Shown here in pieces: positions 9,300 through 18,501 of a stretch of DNA of 64,000 nt. This DNA is from Saprospiraceae bacterium (GTDB lineage Bacteria; Bacteroidota; Bacteroidia; Chitinophagales; Saprospiraceae): assembly GCA_020627965.1 (NCBI GenBank), contig JAHDFX010000003.1:1-64000 (forward strand). Direction: 5' to 3'. The notes beneath the pieces were generated by a model that saw only the letters and a program-made list of their open reading frames with translations, did not search any database and was not told where the DNA came from. Position 1 is the stretch's first letter. The number at the start of each line of letters is the position of its first letter. The position numbers and the translations under genes were made by a program.

Positions 9300-9917
9300 A
9301 TGAGAAAATTATTCTTACTAAGTATTTTAGCCCTAACTACAATATTTGTTGCTTGCGAACAGCAAGAACTGATATTTAATGAAACAACTGATGGAGTTAT
9401 TGAAAGTACAGTAGAGAGAACAGGCATGACAGGTGAGGTTGCAGATGCACCTACTACCAGAAATAATGATATTGTTCTTCCTGCAAGCCTGACATTATAT
9501 GCTGGTCAAAATATTGAGGCAGGTCAAGTAAAAATAACTACAGATGGAGTAAGCCTGTTTGTTACTTATGTAACTAATGACGGTTGGGAATTGGGAACTA
9601 CACATTTGTATGCAGGGGCATGTGATAATATGCCACTTACGGGCAAAGGAAATCCGAAGATCGGTCAATTCCCATATGTTATTGATGTTAGAGGAGAAGA
9701 TAGTTATACCTTTGATCTTTCCCTTGAAGAAATTCTTAATAAAGACGAAGACCCTATTTCTGCTGCGACGGGTTGTTTTTGTCTAGCTGCTCATGCAGAA
9801 TTAACAAAAGCCAACTCCGATGATACAGGAGCAGATGAAGAAGAAACTGGTTGGGCAGATTGGGCAACTGAATTTGAGGGTAACAGATGGGGAGGCTATA
9901 CAGAAATTTGTCTGTAG
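9300..9917 (+). CDS. Lipoprotein of unknown function
   Basis: A 205-residue protein with a lipoprotein signal (MRKLFLLS..., lipobox FVAC with Cys at residue 19), so anchored to a membrane by an N-terminal lipid. The mature part is acidic (pI low: several D/E clusters, for example SDDTGADEEETGWADWATEFEG near the C-terminus) and contains a pair of cysteines in a CFC motif near residue 159 and one near the end. Sections such as ITTDGVSLFVTYVTNDGWELGTTHLY look like beta strands. No family recognised. It has its own terminator at 9987-10030 and a long 5' region, so it is probably a single-gene transcript. Confidence 0.75.
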   Translation: MRKLFLLSILALTTIFVACEQQELIFNETTDGVIESTVERTGMTGEVADAPTTRNNDIVLPASLTLYAGQNIEAGQVKITTDGVSLFVTYVTNDGWELGTTHLYAGACDNMPLTGKGNPKIGQFPYVIDVRGEDSYTFDLSLEEILNKDEDPISAATGCFCLAAHAELTKANSDDTGADEEETGWADWATEFEGNRWGGYTEICL

Positions 9918-9986
9918 TCGACCTTATTTCAACGAAAAATAAACCATGCCTAATACCATTTAAGATATGGTAAAACTTAAGCAAGT

Positions 9987-10030
9987 GGGGGTGAAAGCGC
10001 ATAAAGATGCACTTTTCATCCCCTTTTATT
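9987..10030 (+). terminator. Intrinsic terminator
   Basis: A long stem: GGGGGTGAAAG (9987-9997) pairs with CTTTTCATCCCC (10012-10023) with one G-T pair and a small bulge, extended by GCAT/ATGC inside, and is followed by TTTTATTTAT. It ends the 9300 lipoprotein transcript and precedes the convergent nuclease gene. Confidence 0.8.
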
Positions 10031-10048
10031 TATCTTTAAAATGGTTGA

Positions 10049-12145
10049 TTAGTTACACCCATCAATCTCTACCGATAAAGTAGTATTACTGCCCACACTG
10101 AATCCTTGTTCCAAACAAATAATCTGCCCTGCTTTTATTTGAACATTGCCACCATTTGGAACAACTCCATCTGCATTGATATTATTACTTACCTGATATA
10201 TACCACTATTTATATTACCACTTAATGTCTGAGAGAATAGGCAGGAAATACCAGTCGTAAAAGTAAAAGGGCCTGCACATTCCGACAACATAACTGTAGT
10301 GCCGGGGGTAGGAGGGAGGTAGGAGCCACTAGGGAAGGGGGAGTTGGTGGTGGCATTGCTTAGTCCGCCTTCAAGTTGATTAGTACCACTATATAACCAG
10401 TTACTAGAGACAAAAACTCCTCCATTACTGCCCAGCTCATTTTTCCTGTATGCCCAGCCATCAAGATACTCCCATGTAGTATTAGTACCGTCTGTGTTAA
10501 CGTCTCCAAATACATCGACAACTATCCCGTTCTGAAATAATTCAATAGCATCATCACCATTAATGAGTAATGCACTATCAACATAATCGGCATTAAATCC
10601 GAAGAAGTCAGAAAATGAAGTGCCTTCTGATGTGATATATAAATATGTACCCGCTGTGGCGCTAATGGCAGGAAAACTGAACTCTGGTGAACCTGTTGCT
10701 CCGAAACCATTATTAGCCGAACTGACTCCATATACACTAATATCTGAAATATCGTTCAGGACGTATAATTCTATTCCTTTAGGCGTGCCACCTGACAAGG
10801 GACCGTCAAAGGCACCAGTTATAATAAGGTCTGAACTATTGACGACAACGGTGTCTATACATTCTGCGCATACGTAGTAATCATAGGTAGTCAATGGAGA
10901 TAAACCACCAAGTGGATATGAATTACTTATCCCCGAAATACTTGTTCCTGAGCCAGGAGAAAAACCACTTTGTCCCCATTCTATTTGAAAACTATTGGCA
11001 TCAGATGTCCAGACCAATTCAGCAGAGGTGTCGCTTATGTTAGTTGCCAGCACACCAGAAGGAGCCGGACAAGCATCTACAACTTGCTCACAAACAGATA
11101 ATTTCATAATGACAGGATAATGGTCAGACATGATTTTGAGTTCGTTTTCTAATGGAAATATTCCTGCTGTAGCATCACTGTTTAATATACCTGGGCTGCC
11201 ATAGGTTTGATAAGTTCCCAGCACATAAGAAAGCATATTTTGATTATCATTAATCGCTGGGTTGATAAAAATATGGTCAAATCTATCATCCAAACCACCT
11301 GGAATACCATCATTGCCATACAAATCTATAGATTCACCTGCGCCTCTCGTAGATTGGGTAAATTTATAAGCATCACCACTTGTGTTTCTTGTCCAGCCAC
11401 CTAGTTTATCATAGAGTTGTTGTGTATTTGAACCGCTAGTCATAGTAACATATGCAGGTTCGCTATACACAGAACCACTGAGATTGTCACTATAAAAATT
11501 GAAATCTCCTGCAACGACCATGTTGGTATTGGATGCTAAAGTATTAATGAAATTCATAAGGTCTGTCGCACCAAGATCACGAAGTTCTCTGTCTGCAATT
11601 TCATTGCCATTTGCTTCATCTGAACCAGCTTTGAAGTGGGCACTATAAAACTCTACAGGCACATTGATGCCCGAACAGGAATTCGTAATTTCCATTTGAT
11701 AACGACTTGTGGCTCTTGGTGTGATGACTGAACCGTTCGGACCACTAGTGCTGCTTCTTGGTAGTTCCTGCTGAGCGATGAGGTCTAATATGTCATCATT
11801 ATAGATCAACATATTACCCAAAGCAAAGTCGGATGAACCATAAGCAAAAAATGACGGAGCATGATTATAAGTCTTCCCTAATGTGCCATTGGTATTTAAT
11901 TCATTGACCAATAAAGTAGCACCAGAAATATCTTTCATTTCCTGAATAATGATAACGTCAGCATCTGCATCTTCTACAATTTGCCGGAAATAGCTGGCTC
12001 TGGCAGCATCGTCACTTATAGATGAATTATTGGATGGATTAGGAAAATTGAGAAGGTTGTAAGTCATAACAGTCAACTCAGTTGAGGACTGTGCATACAA
12101 AGTCAGGCCACCTATTATGGCAGCTACAGTAAGTAGGTATTTCAT
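10049..12145 (-). CDS. Secreted endonuclease/exonuclease/phosphatase-family protein with Fn3, lamin-tail and 3-coathanger domains
   Basis: A 698-residue secreted protein (signal peptide MKYLLTVAAIIGGLTLYAQ). Residues 22-350 are an EEP (DNase I-like) domain: TYNLLNF near 30, the metal-binding Glu in IIQEMKD (about 68), the GDFNFYSD motif (about 212) and the catalytic end SDHYPVIM (about 340). It is followed by a fibronectin type III domain (CPAPSGVLATNISDTSAELVW), a lamin-tail domain (SDLIITGAFDG to about 600), and a C-terminal 60-residue stalk with NGGNVQIKAGQIICLEQGF, typical of the Bacteroidota 3-coathanger stack. It has no canonical T9SS tail. The likely job is extracellular nucleic-acid or phosphodiester hydrolysis. 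A TATATTTG promoter lies just upstream (12170-12177). Confidence 0.85.
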   Translation of the reverse strand: MKYLLTVAAIIGGLTLYAQSSTELTVMTYNLLNFPNPSNNSSISDDAARASYFRQIVEDADADVIIIQEMKDISGATLLVNELNTNGTLGKTYNHAPSFFAYGSSDFALGNMLIYNDDILDLIAQQELPRSSTSGPNGSVITPRATSRYQMEITNSCSGINVPVEFYSAHFKAGSDEANGNEIADRELRDLGATDLMNFINTLASNTNMVVAGDFNFYSDNLSGSVYSEPAYVTMTSGSNTQQLYDKLGGWTRNTSGDAYKFTQSTRGAGESIDLYGNDGIPGGLDDRFDHIFINPAINDNQNMLSYVLGTYQTYGSPGILNSDATAGIFPLENELKIMSDHYPVIMKLSVCEQVVDACPAPSGVLATNISDTSAELVWTSDANSFQIEWGQSGFSPGSGTSISGISNSYPLGGLSPLTTYDYYVCAECIDTVVVNSSDLIITGAFDGPLSGGTPKGIELYVLNDISDISVYGVSSANNGFGATGSPEFSFPAISATAGTYLYITSEGTSFSDFFGFNADYVDSALLINGDDAIELFQNGIVVDVFGDVNTDGTNTTWEYLDGWAYRKNELGSNGGVFVSSNWLYSGTNQLEGGLSNATTNSPFPSGSYLPPTPGTTVMLSECAGPFTFTTGISCLFSQTLSGNINSGIYQVSNNINADGVVPNGGNVQIKAGQIICLEQGFSVGSNTTLSVEIDGCN

Positions 12146-12169
12146 GTATTCAATTTGTTTGGTTTAGAT

Positions 12170-12177
12170 CAAATATA
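12170..12177 (-). promoter_or_regulatory. Bacteroidota -7 promoter element for the nuclease gene
   Basis: On the minus strand TATATTTG fits TAnnTTTG exactly and lies 25 bp before the ATG at 12145. No good -33 TTTG is seen at the usual distance. Confidence 0.5.
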
Positions 12178-12399
12178 CTCGTATAAAAGTATAAACAGTT
12201 TTATGTATATCAAAGGTTATATTCTTACTTAGAATACATGTGAATAATTTTACACATGTTTAGGGTGTAATTTTTTACTTTACAAATGGATTATATTAGT
12301 GTAGTTTCAATTGTTTTTGTAAATTTTAAGCTGTAATTTTTTTGAATAAAAAAATTGCAGCTATGACAATGTTATGATAAAACATCTGCTTTATTTAAA

Positions 12400-12407
12400 T
12401 ACATTTG
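12400..12407 (+). promoter_or_regulatory. Bacteroidota -7 promoter element for the first subtilase
   Basis: TACATTTG matches TAnnTTTG exactly and is followed by CACC, 48 bp before the start codon at 12456. The -33 element is not obvious. Confidence 0.5.
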
Positions 12408-12455
12408 CACCTCGAAATAAAATACAATTTTACTAATAATTAAACCTTTAATTAA

Positions 12456-13922
12456 ATGAAACGAAGTCTTGTCTTTTTACTAGCATTAACGCTATTCTTT
12501 TCTTGTAACAAAGAAACAATTATAGAACCATTTGATGGAGATGTTGATGCTGTAATCAATGCCCATTTACATGCAAATAACGAAGTGTTCAACTGGAACA
12601 TGGTGAATAATGATGTGCTTTGGGCTGCTATAGAGCAGGGTGATTATGTAGTGACAGTTGGTTATGGAGATGACTACGAATATGCAATTGCCAACCAACC
12701 CGAATTAGTCAAAGAACAGCTTATCCAAAAAATTTATAACTTGGAAAATGAATTATCTGATGTTGAATTGGATAGATCAAATGTTGTTATAAAAGAAGAT
12801 CGTGACCTGACTTATTTTGATGTATTTATTCGCAACAGAGCAACACTGGATATGCTGACTGAGGAGTCAGGAATCAGATATGTTGAGCCAGGTAATTACA
12901 CATACAACAAACAAACGCCACAAAGCAACCGTTCTGGTTCTGGTTGCGGAACCGATGCACAAAACATCAGTTCAGCCGATTATACCGTAGTAGCGCCTGC
13001 TGCATGGGTACCCTGGAATTTTAATAACCATAATATACCTGCTGCATGGGACTATAGCACAGGTGAAGGCATTAAAGTTGGTGTTATAGATACAGGTATC
13101 TCAGCCGATCAGGACAACTTTTCTTCTGATTTCAATTCAGGATATTCAAGCGGGCGTACCATGGAAAAAACAGGTACTTATGTAAGTTCATGGTTTGGCT
13201 CAACACCTGATGGACCGAATGATGACTGTGGTCACGGAACTTCTATGGCTGGGGCTGTAGCTGCACCAAGAAACGGGGATAATGTAGCAACTGGTGTTGC
13301 TTATAATTGTGACCTTTACACAGTGCGGGGTGCTGCTGATGTTGTTCTTGACGGCTACAGTTCGCAAGATGGTACTACTGATGCGATTAAATTTTTGGCG
13401 AAGAAATCAAGTGTAAAGATTCTTTCTATGTCAATGGGAAATGTCTTTTCTGTTGGTAAAATAGAAGATGCTGTAAAGTTTGCCGTAAATAGAAAAGGAA
13501 AGTTGTTCTTCTGTGCTGGTGGTACTTCTACTAGTGTAACGACTTGGTATGGTGTTATTTTCCCGGCGTCTATGAGCGAGACTGTTGCTGTAACTGGTGT
13601 AACTGATGCCAGCAGCTACGAAGCTTGTGCAGTTTGTCATGACGGTGATGAGATTGACTTTACGGTAATTATGCAACGTGCAAACAATGATGATCGAAAA
13701 TCAGTCACTGTTGGTTTTGCCGGAAATACAGCTAATTATGTAGGTGGTTCTTCTGTGGCAACAGCTACTACGGCAGGTATTGCAGCTCTGGTATGGGCGG
13801 AGCATCCAAACTGGAAAGCAAGTAAAGTATTGAATAAACTAAAAGAATCGGCAGAGTTTTATCCCAATCGCCATAGTGATTTTGGCTGGGGAAATATTGA
13901 TGCTTTACAAGCTGTACAATAA
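12456..13922 (+). CDS. Subtilisin-like serine protease (peptidase S8), lipoprotein
   Basis: A 488-residue protein with a lipoprotein-type signal (MKRSLVFLLALTLFFSC, Cys at 17). Residues 20-150 look like a pro-region. The S8 domain spans about 190-485 with catalytic Asp in VGVIDTGIS (about 211), His in CGHGTSMAG (about 259) and Ser433 in GGSSVATATTAG. The serine motif is GGSSVA rather than the usual GTSMA, a change next to the nucleophile that keeps Ser itself. It probably acts as a cell-surface or periplasmic protease. Strong terminator directly downstream; the second subtilase 254 bp away is a separate transcript and only distantly similar. Confidence 0.88.
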   Translation: MKRSLVFLLALTLFFSCNKETIIEPFDGDVDAVINAHLHANNEVFNWNMVNNDVLWAAIEQGDYVVTVGYGDDYEYAIANQPELVKEQLIQKIYNLENELSDVELDRSNVVIKEDRDLTYFDVFIRNRATLDMLTEESGIRYVEPGNYTYNKQTPQSNRSGSGCGTDAQNISSADYTVVAPAAWVPWNFNNHNIPAAWDYSTGEGIKVGVIDTGISADQDNFSSDFNSGYSSGRTMEKTGTYVSSWFGSTPDGPNDDCGHGTSMAGAVAAPRNGDNVATGVAYNCDLYTVRGAADVVLDGYSSQDGTTDAIKFLAKKSSVKILSMSMGNVFSVGKIEDAVKFAVNRKGKLFFCAGGTSTSVTTWYGVIFPASMSETVAVTGVTDASSYEACAVCHDGDEIDFTVIMQRANNDDRKSVTVGFAGNTANYVGGSSVATATTAGIAALVWAEHPNWKASKVLNKLKESAEFYPNRHSDFGWGNIDALQAVQ

Positions 13923-13943
13923 GAAATTGATTTTAATTTGTTT

Positions 13944-13981
13944 AAATGCCAGTTGATAGCAGTCAACTGGCATTTTTTTTG
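13944..13981 (+). terminator. Strong intrinsic terminator
   Basis: A perfect 11-bp stem: ATGCCAGTTGA (13946-13956) with TCAACTGGCAT (13963-13973), 6-nt loop, followed by a run of T. Confidence 0.93.
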
Positions 13982-14176
13982 TTTTTAATTTTAATTTTTA
14001 TTAACTTAAGTAACTGATTTATAGTTTTTTAGTATGAAAATGTCTATTTTAAGTTGTAATAATTTATTTTTTTTTTACATGAATGTATAAGATTTATCTT
14101 GTATTTTTAATAAATCATAATTATAACTCCATTGTGTATGAAATTTTTATTATTATAACCATTATTCTTTTAATTT

Positions 14177-15400
14177 ATGAAGTTACTAAATTTCAAATTC
14201 CTGTTCTGTTTTGTGCTGGTAGCAGGAGTGTTTATCGGATGTCTCGAAAAAGATAATATTGTTCCTACTTCAACAGCAGACTTTGAGGAAGCGAACTTTA
14301 TCACCTATGCTTCGAATGTTATTTCAGGACAGTACATTGTTGTTTATAAAGAAGAAGCTGCAGGTTCTAAAAGAGCAATGCAGGCACTTAATTATAATGA
14401 ACGTCAGTCTGTAATGAAAGATGAAGCAGTTTCTACATTAAGAACAGCAAGTATTTCAACAGATAAACTTGGGCAGGTTTATGGAACTGCATTACAAGGT
14501 TTCTCCGCAAAACTTACCTTAGATGAAGTTGAAGCCTTAAGAAGAAATAGCGATATTGATTACATCGAACAAGACCAAATCCTTTCTGTTACAATGGGAG
14601 GCCCTCCAGGTGGCGGAGGAGATGGCGGCTCTAGCCCTGCCCAGCAAACACCTTGGGGAATTACTCGTGTAGGTGGAGCTGTTAATGGTGCAAGTGGCAC
14701 TGCCTGGGTACTTGATACTGGTGTAGATCTGGATCATGAAGATTTGAATGTTGATGCGGGACGTTCTTGGTCTGCTTTCACAAAAGGGAAAGATTCTACA
14801 CCGGATGATGGTCAGGGACATGGGACACACGTTGCTGGTACAATTGCGGCTATTGATAATGGCGTTGGCGTTGTCGGTGTAGCTGCAGGGGCTACAGTAG
14901 TAGCTGTAAAAGTATTGGATAGCCGTGGTAGTGGTTCCAACTCTGGTGTAATTGCAGGAGTTAACTATGTTGCCGCTAATGCAAGTTCAAATGATGTTGC
15001 AAATATGAGTTTAGGGGGTGGTGTTTCCACTGCATTAGATAATGCTGTTGTAGCTGCATCTTCTGCTTGTCCGTTTTCATTGGCAGCAGGAAATGAATCT
15101 CAACATGCTAATAACTCTTCCCCGGCTCGCGCCAATGGAAATAATATCTATACGGTATCTTCTATGACTAGTAGTGATTCCTGGTCTTCTTTCTCAAACT
15201 ATGGTAATCCCCCTGTAGATTATGTCGCTCCAGGTTCAAGCATCCTTTCAACATATAAGAGCGGTGGTTATGCTACATTAAGCGGAACTTCTATGGCTGC
15301 TCCTCACGTTGCAGGTATCTTGCTACTGGGAAATGTTTCTTCTGATGGTAATGTAAGTGGCGACCCTGATGGCGATGCTGATCCTATTGCTCATCACTAG
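14177..15400 (+). CDS. Subtilisin-like serine protease (peptidase S8, proteinase K-like) with I9 propeptide, lipoprotein
   Basis: A 407-residue protein with a lipobox (FIGC, Cys at about 22). Residues 50-135 are an inhibitor-I9 propeptide (GQYIVVYKEEAAG ... ALQGFSAKLTLDEVEALRR ... IDYIEQDQ). The catalytic domain has Asp180 (VLDTGVDLDHEDL), His215 (GHGTHVAG), the oxyanion Asn in LAAGNE and Ser372 (GTSMAAPHVAG), all intact. The domain ends soon after the serine helix and the tail DGDADPIAHH is short, so there is no sorting domain. Order and motif quality resemble proteinase K/aqualysin enzymes. Likely a secreted or surface-bound protease supplying peptides. Confidence 0.92.
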   Translation: MKLLNFKFLFCFVLVAGVFIGCLEKDNIVPTSTADFEEANFITYASNVISGQYIVVYKEEAAGSKRAMQALNYNERQSVMKDEAVSTLRTASISTDKLGQVYGTALQGFSAKLTLDEVEALRRNSDIDYIEQDQILSVTMGGPPGGGGDGGSSPAQQTPWGITRVGGAVNGASGTAWVLDTGVDLDHEDLNVDAGRSWSAFTKGKDSTPDDGQGHGTHVAGTIAAIDNGVGVVGVAAGATVVAVKVLDSRGSGSNSGVIAGVNYVAANASSNDVANMSLGGGVSTALDNAVVAASSACPFSLAAGNESQHANNSSPARANGNNIYTVSSMTSSDSWSSFSNYGNPPVDYVAPGSSILSTYKSGGYATLSGTSMAAPHVAGILLLGNVSSDGNVSGDPDGDADPIAHH

Positions 15401-15421
15401 AATTCAATTTGAATGTTATAA

Positions 15422-15460
15422 AATAAAAGCGGACTGATTATTCAGTTCGCTTTTATTTTT
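15422..15460 (+). terminator. Strong intrinsic terminator
   Basis: A 16-bp stem (15422-15437 with 15442-15457, one G-T pair, TTAT loop) ending in a T-run, 21 bp after the second subtilase. Confidence 0.9.
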
Positions 15461-15500
15461 CGTATAATTGAAAGTTCATTGCTTTATCTTAAAGTTTAGT

Positions 15501-17060
15501 ATGAGTACAACAAATACACGTTATTTTTATTTTCTTTCCTTTTTAGAGGGTGGCTCTGTAATGGCATGTGAATTGGCAGGTGCTAAGGCTTTAGCTCCTT
15601 ATTTTGGAACTTCTCTTTATGTTTGGGCAGCAGCACTTGCACTTACACTGGGAGGATTAATGACCGGATATTTTACAGGCGGTATTTTATCGAAAAAATA
15701 TGTTAATGATGAACGTTTGTTATATTGGGTCTTGATTGCAGCAGGAGCGGCATTAGTACTGATGCCTTTTACCAGTAAATGGATCATGCAGGCAACTATA
15801 GATATGAGCCTGCAAATGGGAGCGATCATATCTTTACTTATTTTCATGTTTCCACCACTTGTCTTCATGGGTATGACTTCTCCGATCATTATCAATTTAT
15901 TGACAGCAGAAGCTAAAAAAGCAGGTAATAGTGCTGGTAATGTATATGCTATATCTACACTTGGAGGAATTCTGTTCACCTTTTTAATGGGCTTTTTCAT
16001 TATTCCTGAATTTGGTATTAATATGCCTGTTATTGTAGTAGGAATTTTGCTGGCATTATTTCCGGCACTCTCTCTTATTCGTGGAAAAACAATGCTGGCT
16101 GCAGGAGTATTAATAGGACTTATAAGCCTGGGAAGCTGGAAAATCATGGCAAAAGAAAAGTACCCTGAAAATTATAAAGTACACTATCATTCTGAAGGTA
16201 TTCTGGGGCAGGTAAAAGTGGTAGATCATCCTGCTTATGAGTTTACAGAGGATAATCGCCTGGGAAGAGGATTAATCGTCAATAATACTTTACAGACTTT
16301 TGTGGGCTTAGACCATGATCTGCAGTATAGTATTTGGAGTTGGTCACACTATTTCCCGGCTGCAGCGAGTATATATCCGGAAGGAAGTGAGGTTTTACTA
16401 CTAGGACTTGGAGGGGGAACGCTAGTCAAACAATTCAATCGACTTGGGTTCAATACAGATGTTGTTGAAATAGATAAACGAATCTATGATGTCTCCGTTG
16501 ATTATTTCAACCTTGACCCTGCTACGAATGTCATTATAGACGACGCCCGGCATTATATAAAAACTACAGATAAAAAATACGACATTGTTATTTTTGATAC
16601 TTTTTTAAGTGAGTCTGTACCTGAGCATTTACTTACCTTAGAAGGCTTTGAAGATGCAAAAAAATGCCTTAAACCAGGCGGTATGATTATGTCGAATTTC
16701 TATGGTTTTACAAACGGAGATAGTGGGAAAGCTGCCCGTTCGGTATATAAGACATTTCTGGCATCAGGCTTGAAAACCAAATTATTGGCAACTCCTGGTG
16801 GTGAAGACTCCCGAAATTTGGTTTTTCTGGCATCAGAAACCGAAAATGATTTTAGTAATACACGATATGATGAACCAGGTGCACCAGAACTCAGCGATTT
16901 GACTGGCTTTTTAATTAGTCCTAAAACATTAGATATTTCTGATGCCATTGTTTTGAGAGACAGCAGTCCGATACTTTCCAAATTATATGCGCAGGCTTCT
17001 ATGCAATGGCGTAGGAGTTATAATGATTATTATCAAAAGCATTTTTTTAATAAAAAGTAG
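15501..17060 (+). CDS. Fused MFS-like / spermidine-synthase-like membrane protein
   Basis: A 519-residue protein from the ATG at 15501 (a TTG 33 bp earlier opens the frame but sits at the end of the terminator and is less likely). The N-terminal about 215 residues hold six to seven membrane segments (LEGGSVMACELAGAKALAPYFG start, typical of this family). Residues 220-510 form a spermidine-synthase-like Rossmann domain with LLGLGGGTLVKQF (SAM-type binding loop), VVEIDKRIYD, DDARHYIK and FDTF. Bacterial members of this fused family are widespread and mostly uncharacterised; they may aminopropylate polyamines or move a polyamine-like product. Single gene between a terminator and the convergent queG (7 bp apart). 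Confidence 0.85.
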   Translation: MSTTNTRYFYFLSFLEGGSVMACELAGAKALAPYFGTSLYVWAAALALTLGGLMTGYFTGGILSKKYVNDERLLYWVLIAAGAALVLMPFTSKWIMQATIDMSLQMGAIISLLIFMFPPLVFMGMTSPIIINLLTAEAKKAGNSAGNVYAISTLGGILFTFLMGFFIIPEFGINMPVIVVGILLALFPALSLIRGKTMLAAGVLIGLISLGSWKIMAKEKYPENYKVHYHSEGILGQVKVVDHPAYEFTEDNRLGRGLIVNNTLQTFVGLDHDLQYSIWSWSHYFPAAASIYPEGSEVLLLGLGGGTLVKQFNRLGFNTDVVEIDKRIYDVSVDYFNLDPATNVIIDDARHYIKTTDKKYDIVIFDTFLSESVPEHLLTLEGFEDAKKCLKPGGMIMSNFYGFTNGDSGKAARSVYKTFLASGLKTKLLATPGGEDSRNLVFLASETENDFSNTRYDEPGAPELSDLTGFLISPKTLDISDAIVLRDSSPILSKLYAQASMQWRRSYNDYYQKHFFNKK

Positions 17061-17067
17061 GAATAGA

Positions 17068-18003
17068 TCACTTTTTCAAAAACTCAATATTCCTTTTCAG
17101 TCCCACATATTTAGTTCGCTTAACTGCTGATTTTTTAAACACTTTCCTAAATACTTCCTCTGTAATTTCTTCCCAGTCAGAACGATTCATTGCCAACAAA
17201 TCAGGATGAGGGAGGAATTCCTGTTCTTGATGAGGAGTTGAAAAACGATTCCAGGGACAGACTTGCTGACAAATGTCACAACCAAACATCCAATTATCCA
17301 TTTTACCTTTAAACTCTTCCGGTATTGCTTCTTTAAGTTCTATCGTAAGATAGGAAATACATTTACTACCATCCATAAAATATCCTTCAGGGGAAATGGC
17401 TTCAGTAGGGCAGGCATCAATACAACGAGTACAAGTACCACAATGATCCCGTATAGGGTGGTCAGTATCAAGTTCAAGGTCGATAATAAGTTCAGCAAGA
17501 AAGAAAAAAGAGCCTTGCTTGGGATGTATAAGCAGCGTATTCTTACCTACCCAACCAACTCCACTGCGTTTTGCCCAGTCTCGTTCCAATACAGGCGCAC
17601 TGTCTACAAAACATCTCCCATATACTTCGCCTATTTCTTCTTGTATCCAGTTAAGTAGTGTTTTTAGTTTTTGTTTTACAACAAAATGATAGTCTTTACC
17701 ATAAGCATACTGACTGATTTTAGGAGCATTTTCGTCTTCTTGCTTTTCTTCTGTATAATAATTGTATACCAAAGAAATAACAGATTTGGCCCCATCAACT
17801 AATTTTCGCGGATCAATTCTTTTATCGAAATGATTAGCCATATAAGCCATTTTCCCATGATAATTTTTGTTGAGCCAATTCTCTAAACGAAGGGCTTCCT
17901 CATCCAGTTGTTCTGCTTTTGAAATACCAACATACAGAAATCCCAGATCAAGTGCTTTTTGCTTGATTTGTTGGCTGTAGTTTTCTTTGTTTTTATCCTG
18001 CAT
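17068..18003 (-). CDS. queG: Epoxyqueuosine reductase QueG
   Basis: A 311-residue cobalamin-dependent iron-sulfur enzyme that performs the last step of queuosine synthesis, reducing epoxyqueuosine in tRNA wobble position 34. Seen: DUF1730-type N-terminal domain with [28 protein letters not shown]-like Q-A-Y-G-K-D-Y-H-F segment, catalytic Asp in [25 protein letters not shown], and two 4Fe-4S motifs [12 protein letters not shown] and [11 protein letters not shown]. Length is normal for the Bacteroidota form. Convergent with 15501-17060. Confidence 0.95.
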   Translation of the reverse strand: MQDKNKENYSQQIKQKALDLGFLYVGISKAEQLDEEALRLENWLNKNYHGKMAYMANHFDKRIDPRKLVDGAKSVISLVYNYYTEEKQEDENAPKISQYAYGKDYHFVVKQKLKTLLNWIQEEIGEVYGRCFVDSAPVLERDWAKRSGVGWVGKNTLLIHPKQGSFFFLAELIIDLELDTDHPIRDHCGTCTRCIDACPTEAISPEGYFMDGSKCISYLTIELKEAIPEEFKGKMDNWMFGCDICQQVCPWNRFSTPHQEQEFLPHPDLLAMNRSDWEEITEEVFRKVFKKSAVKRTKYVGLKRNIEFLKK

Positions 18004-18501
18004 ATGGTCGAAAAATACTTAACACAAAAAAAATAACATACTTTAGAATATATAAATTAAGAAAATTAAAAAGCTGTTTTTCTCACTAATTACACATATG
18101 GTTATTTGGTGCACTTGAAATGAGAGAATTTTCGCTGACACTTTCTTGACATTTTGTTGTAATTCTAGTTAAGAATTCGTTAACTTCACTTACACTTTAC
18201 TCAAATTTGACACAAAAAAATTGGATTATTGGTTTTTGTTTTAATTGAAATAGTTATTTCGATTACCGCTTTTTACCTAAACAAATCATTAAAATCAGTA
18301 TCCATTAACCTCAACTCACACTTTGCATAAAAGCAGGTATTGCGAAAGCATTATATGCACTCTGTTATATAATCGTATAGTATCAATTATGTTTTTAATT
18401 GATGTGTTGTTTGTCTTACAACACATTAAATCGTGCTATTGATAAAACGTTTCCAGAGAGAAACTTTGTTACACAAATTGTTAAACCAAACTTCTAACAA
18501 C
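18004..18501. other. 498-bp upstream region of the first giant gene
   Basis: Long non-coding stretch shared by divergent queG and the giant gene. The 3' part contains three hairpins (listed separately). No exact TAnnTTTG element is seen. A GTG at 18433 keeps the frame open into the giant gene, but I place the start at 18502. Confidence 0.55.
18382..18464 (+). promoter_or_regulatory. Three successive hairpins in the leader of the first giant gene
   Basis: ATCAATTA/TAATTGAT (18382-18389 with 18396-18403), TGTGTTGT/ACAACACA (18403-18410 with 18418-18425, 7-nt loop) and GTTTC/GAAAC (18449-18453 with 18460-18464). The first two abut each other. They lie 38-120 nt before the ATG at 18502 and could control translation or mRNA stability of a very long message. 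Function inferred from position only. Confidence 0.5.

Larger units (their letters stand above)
12146..12455. other. 310-bp divergent intergenic region
   Basis: Holds the start regions of the nuclease (minus) and the first subtilase (plus). Two promoter-like motifs are listed separately; nothing else is recognisable. Confidence 0.6.

Noticed and set aside
18433-18501. GTG start of the first giant gene
   Set aside because: It adds 23 residues ahead of a well-formed signal peptide and overlaps a leader hairpin; ATG 18502 fits better.
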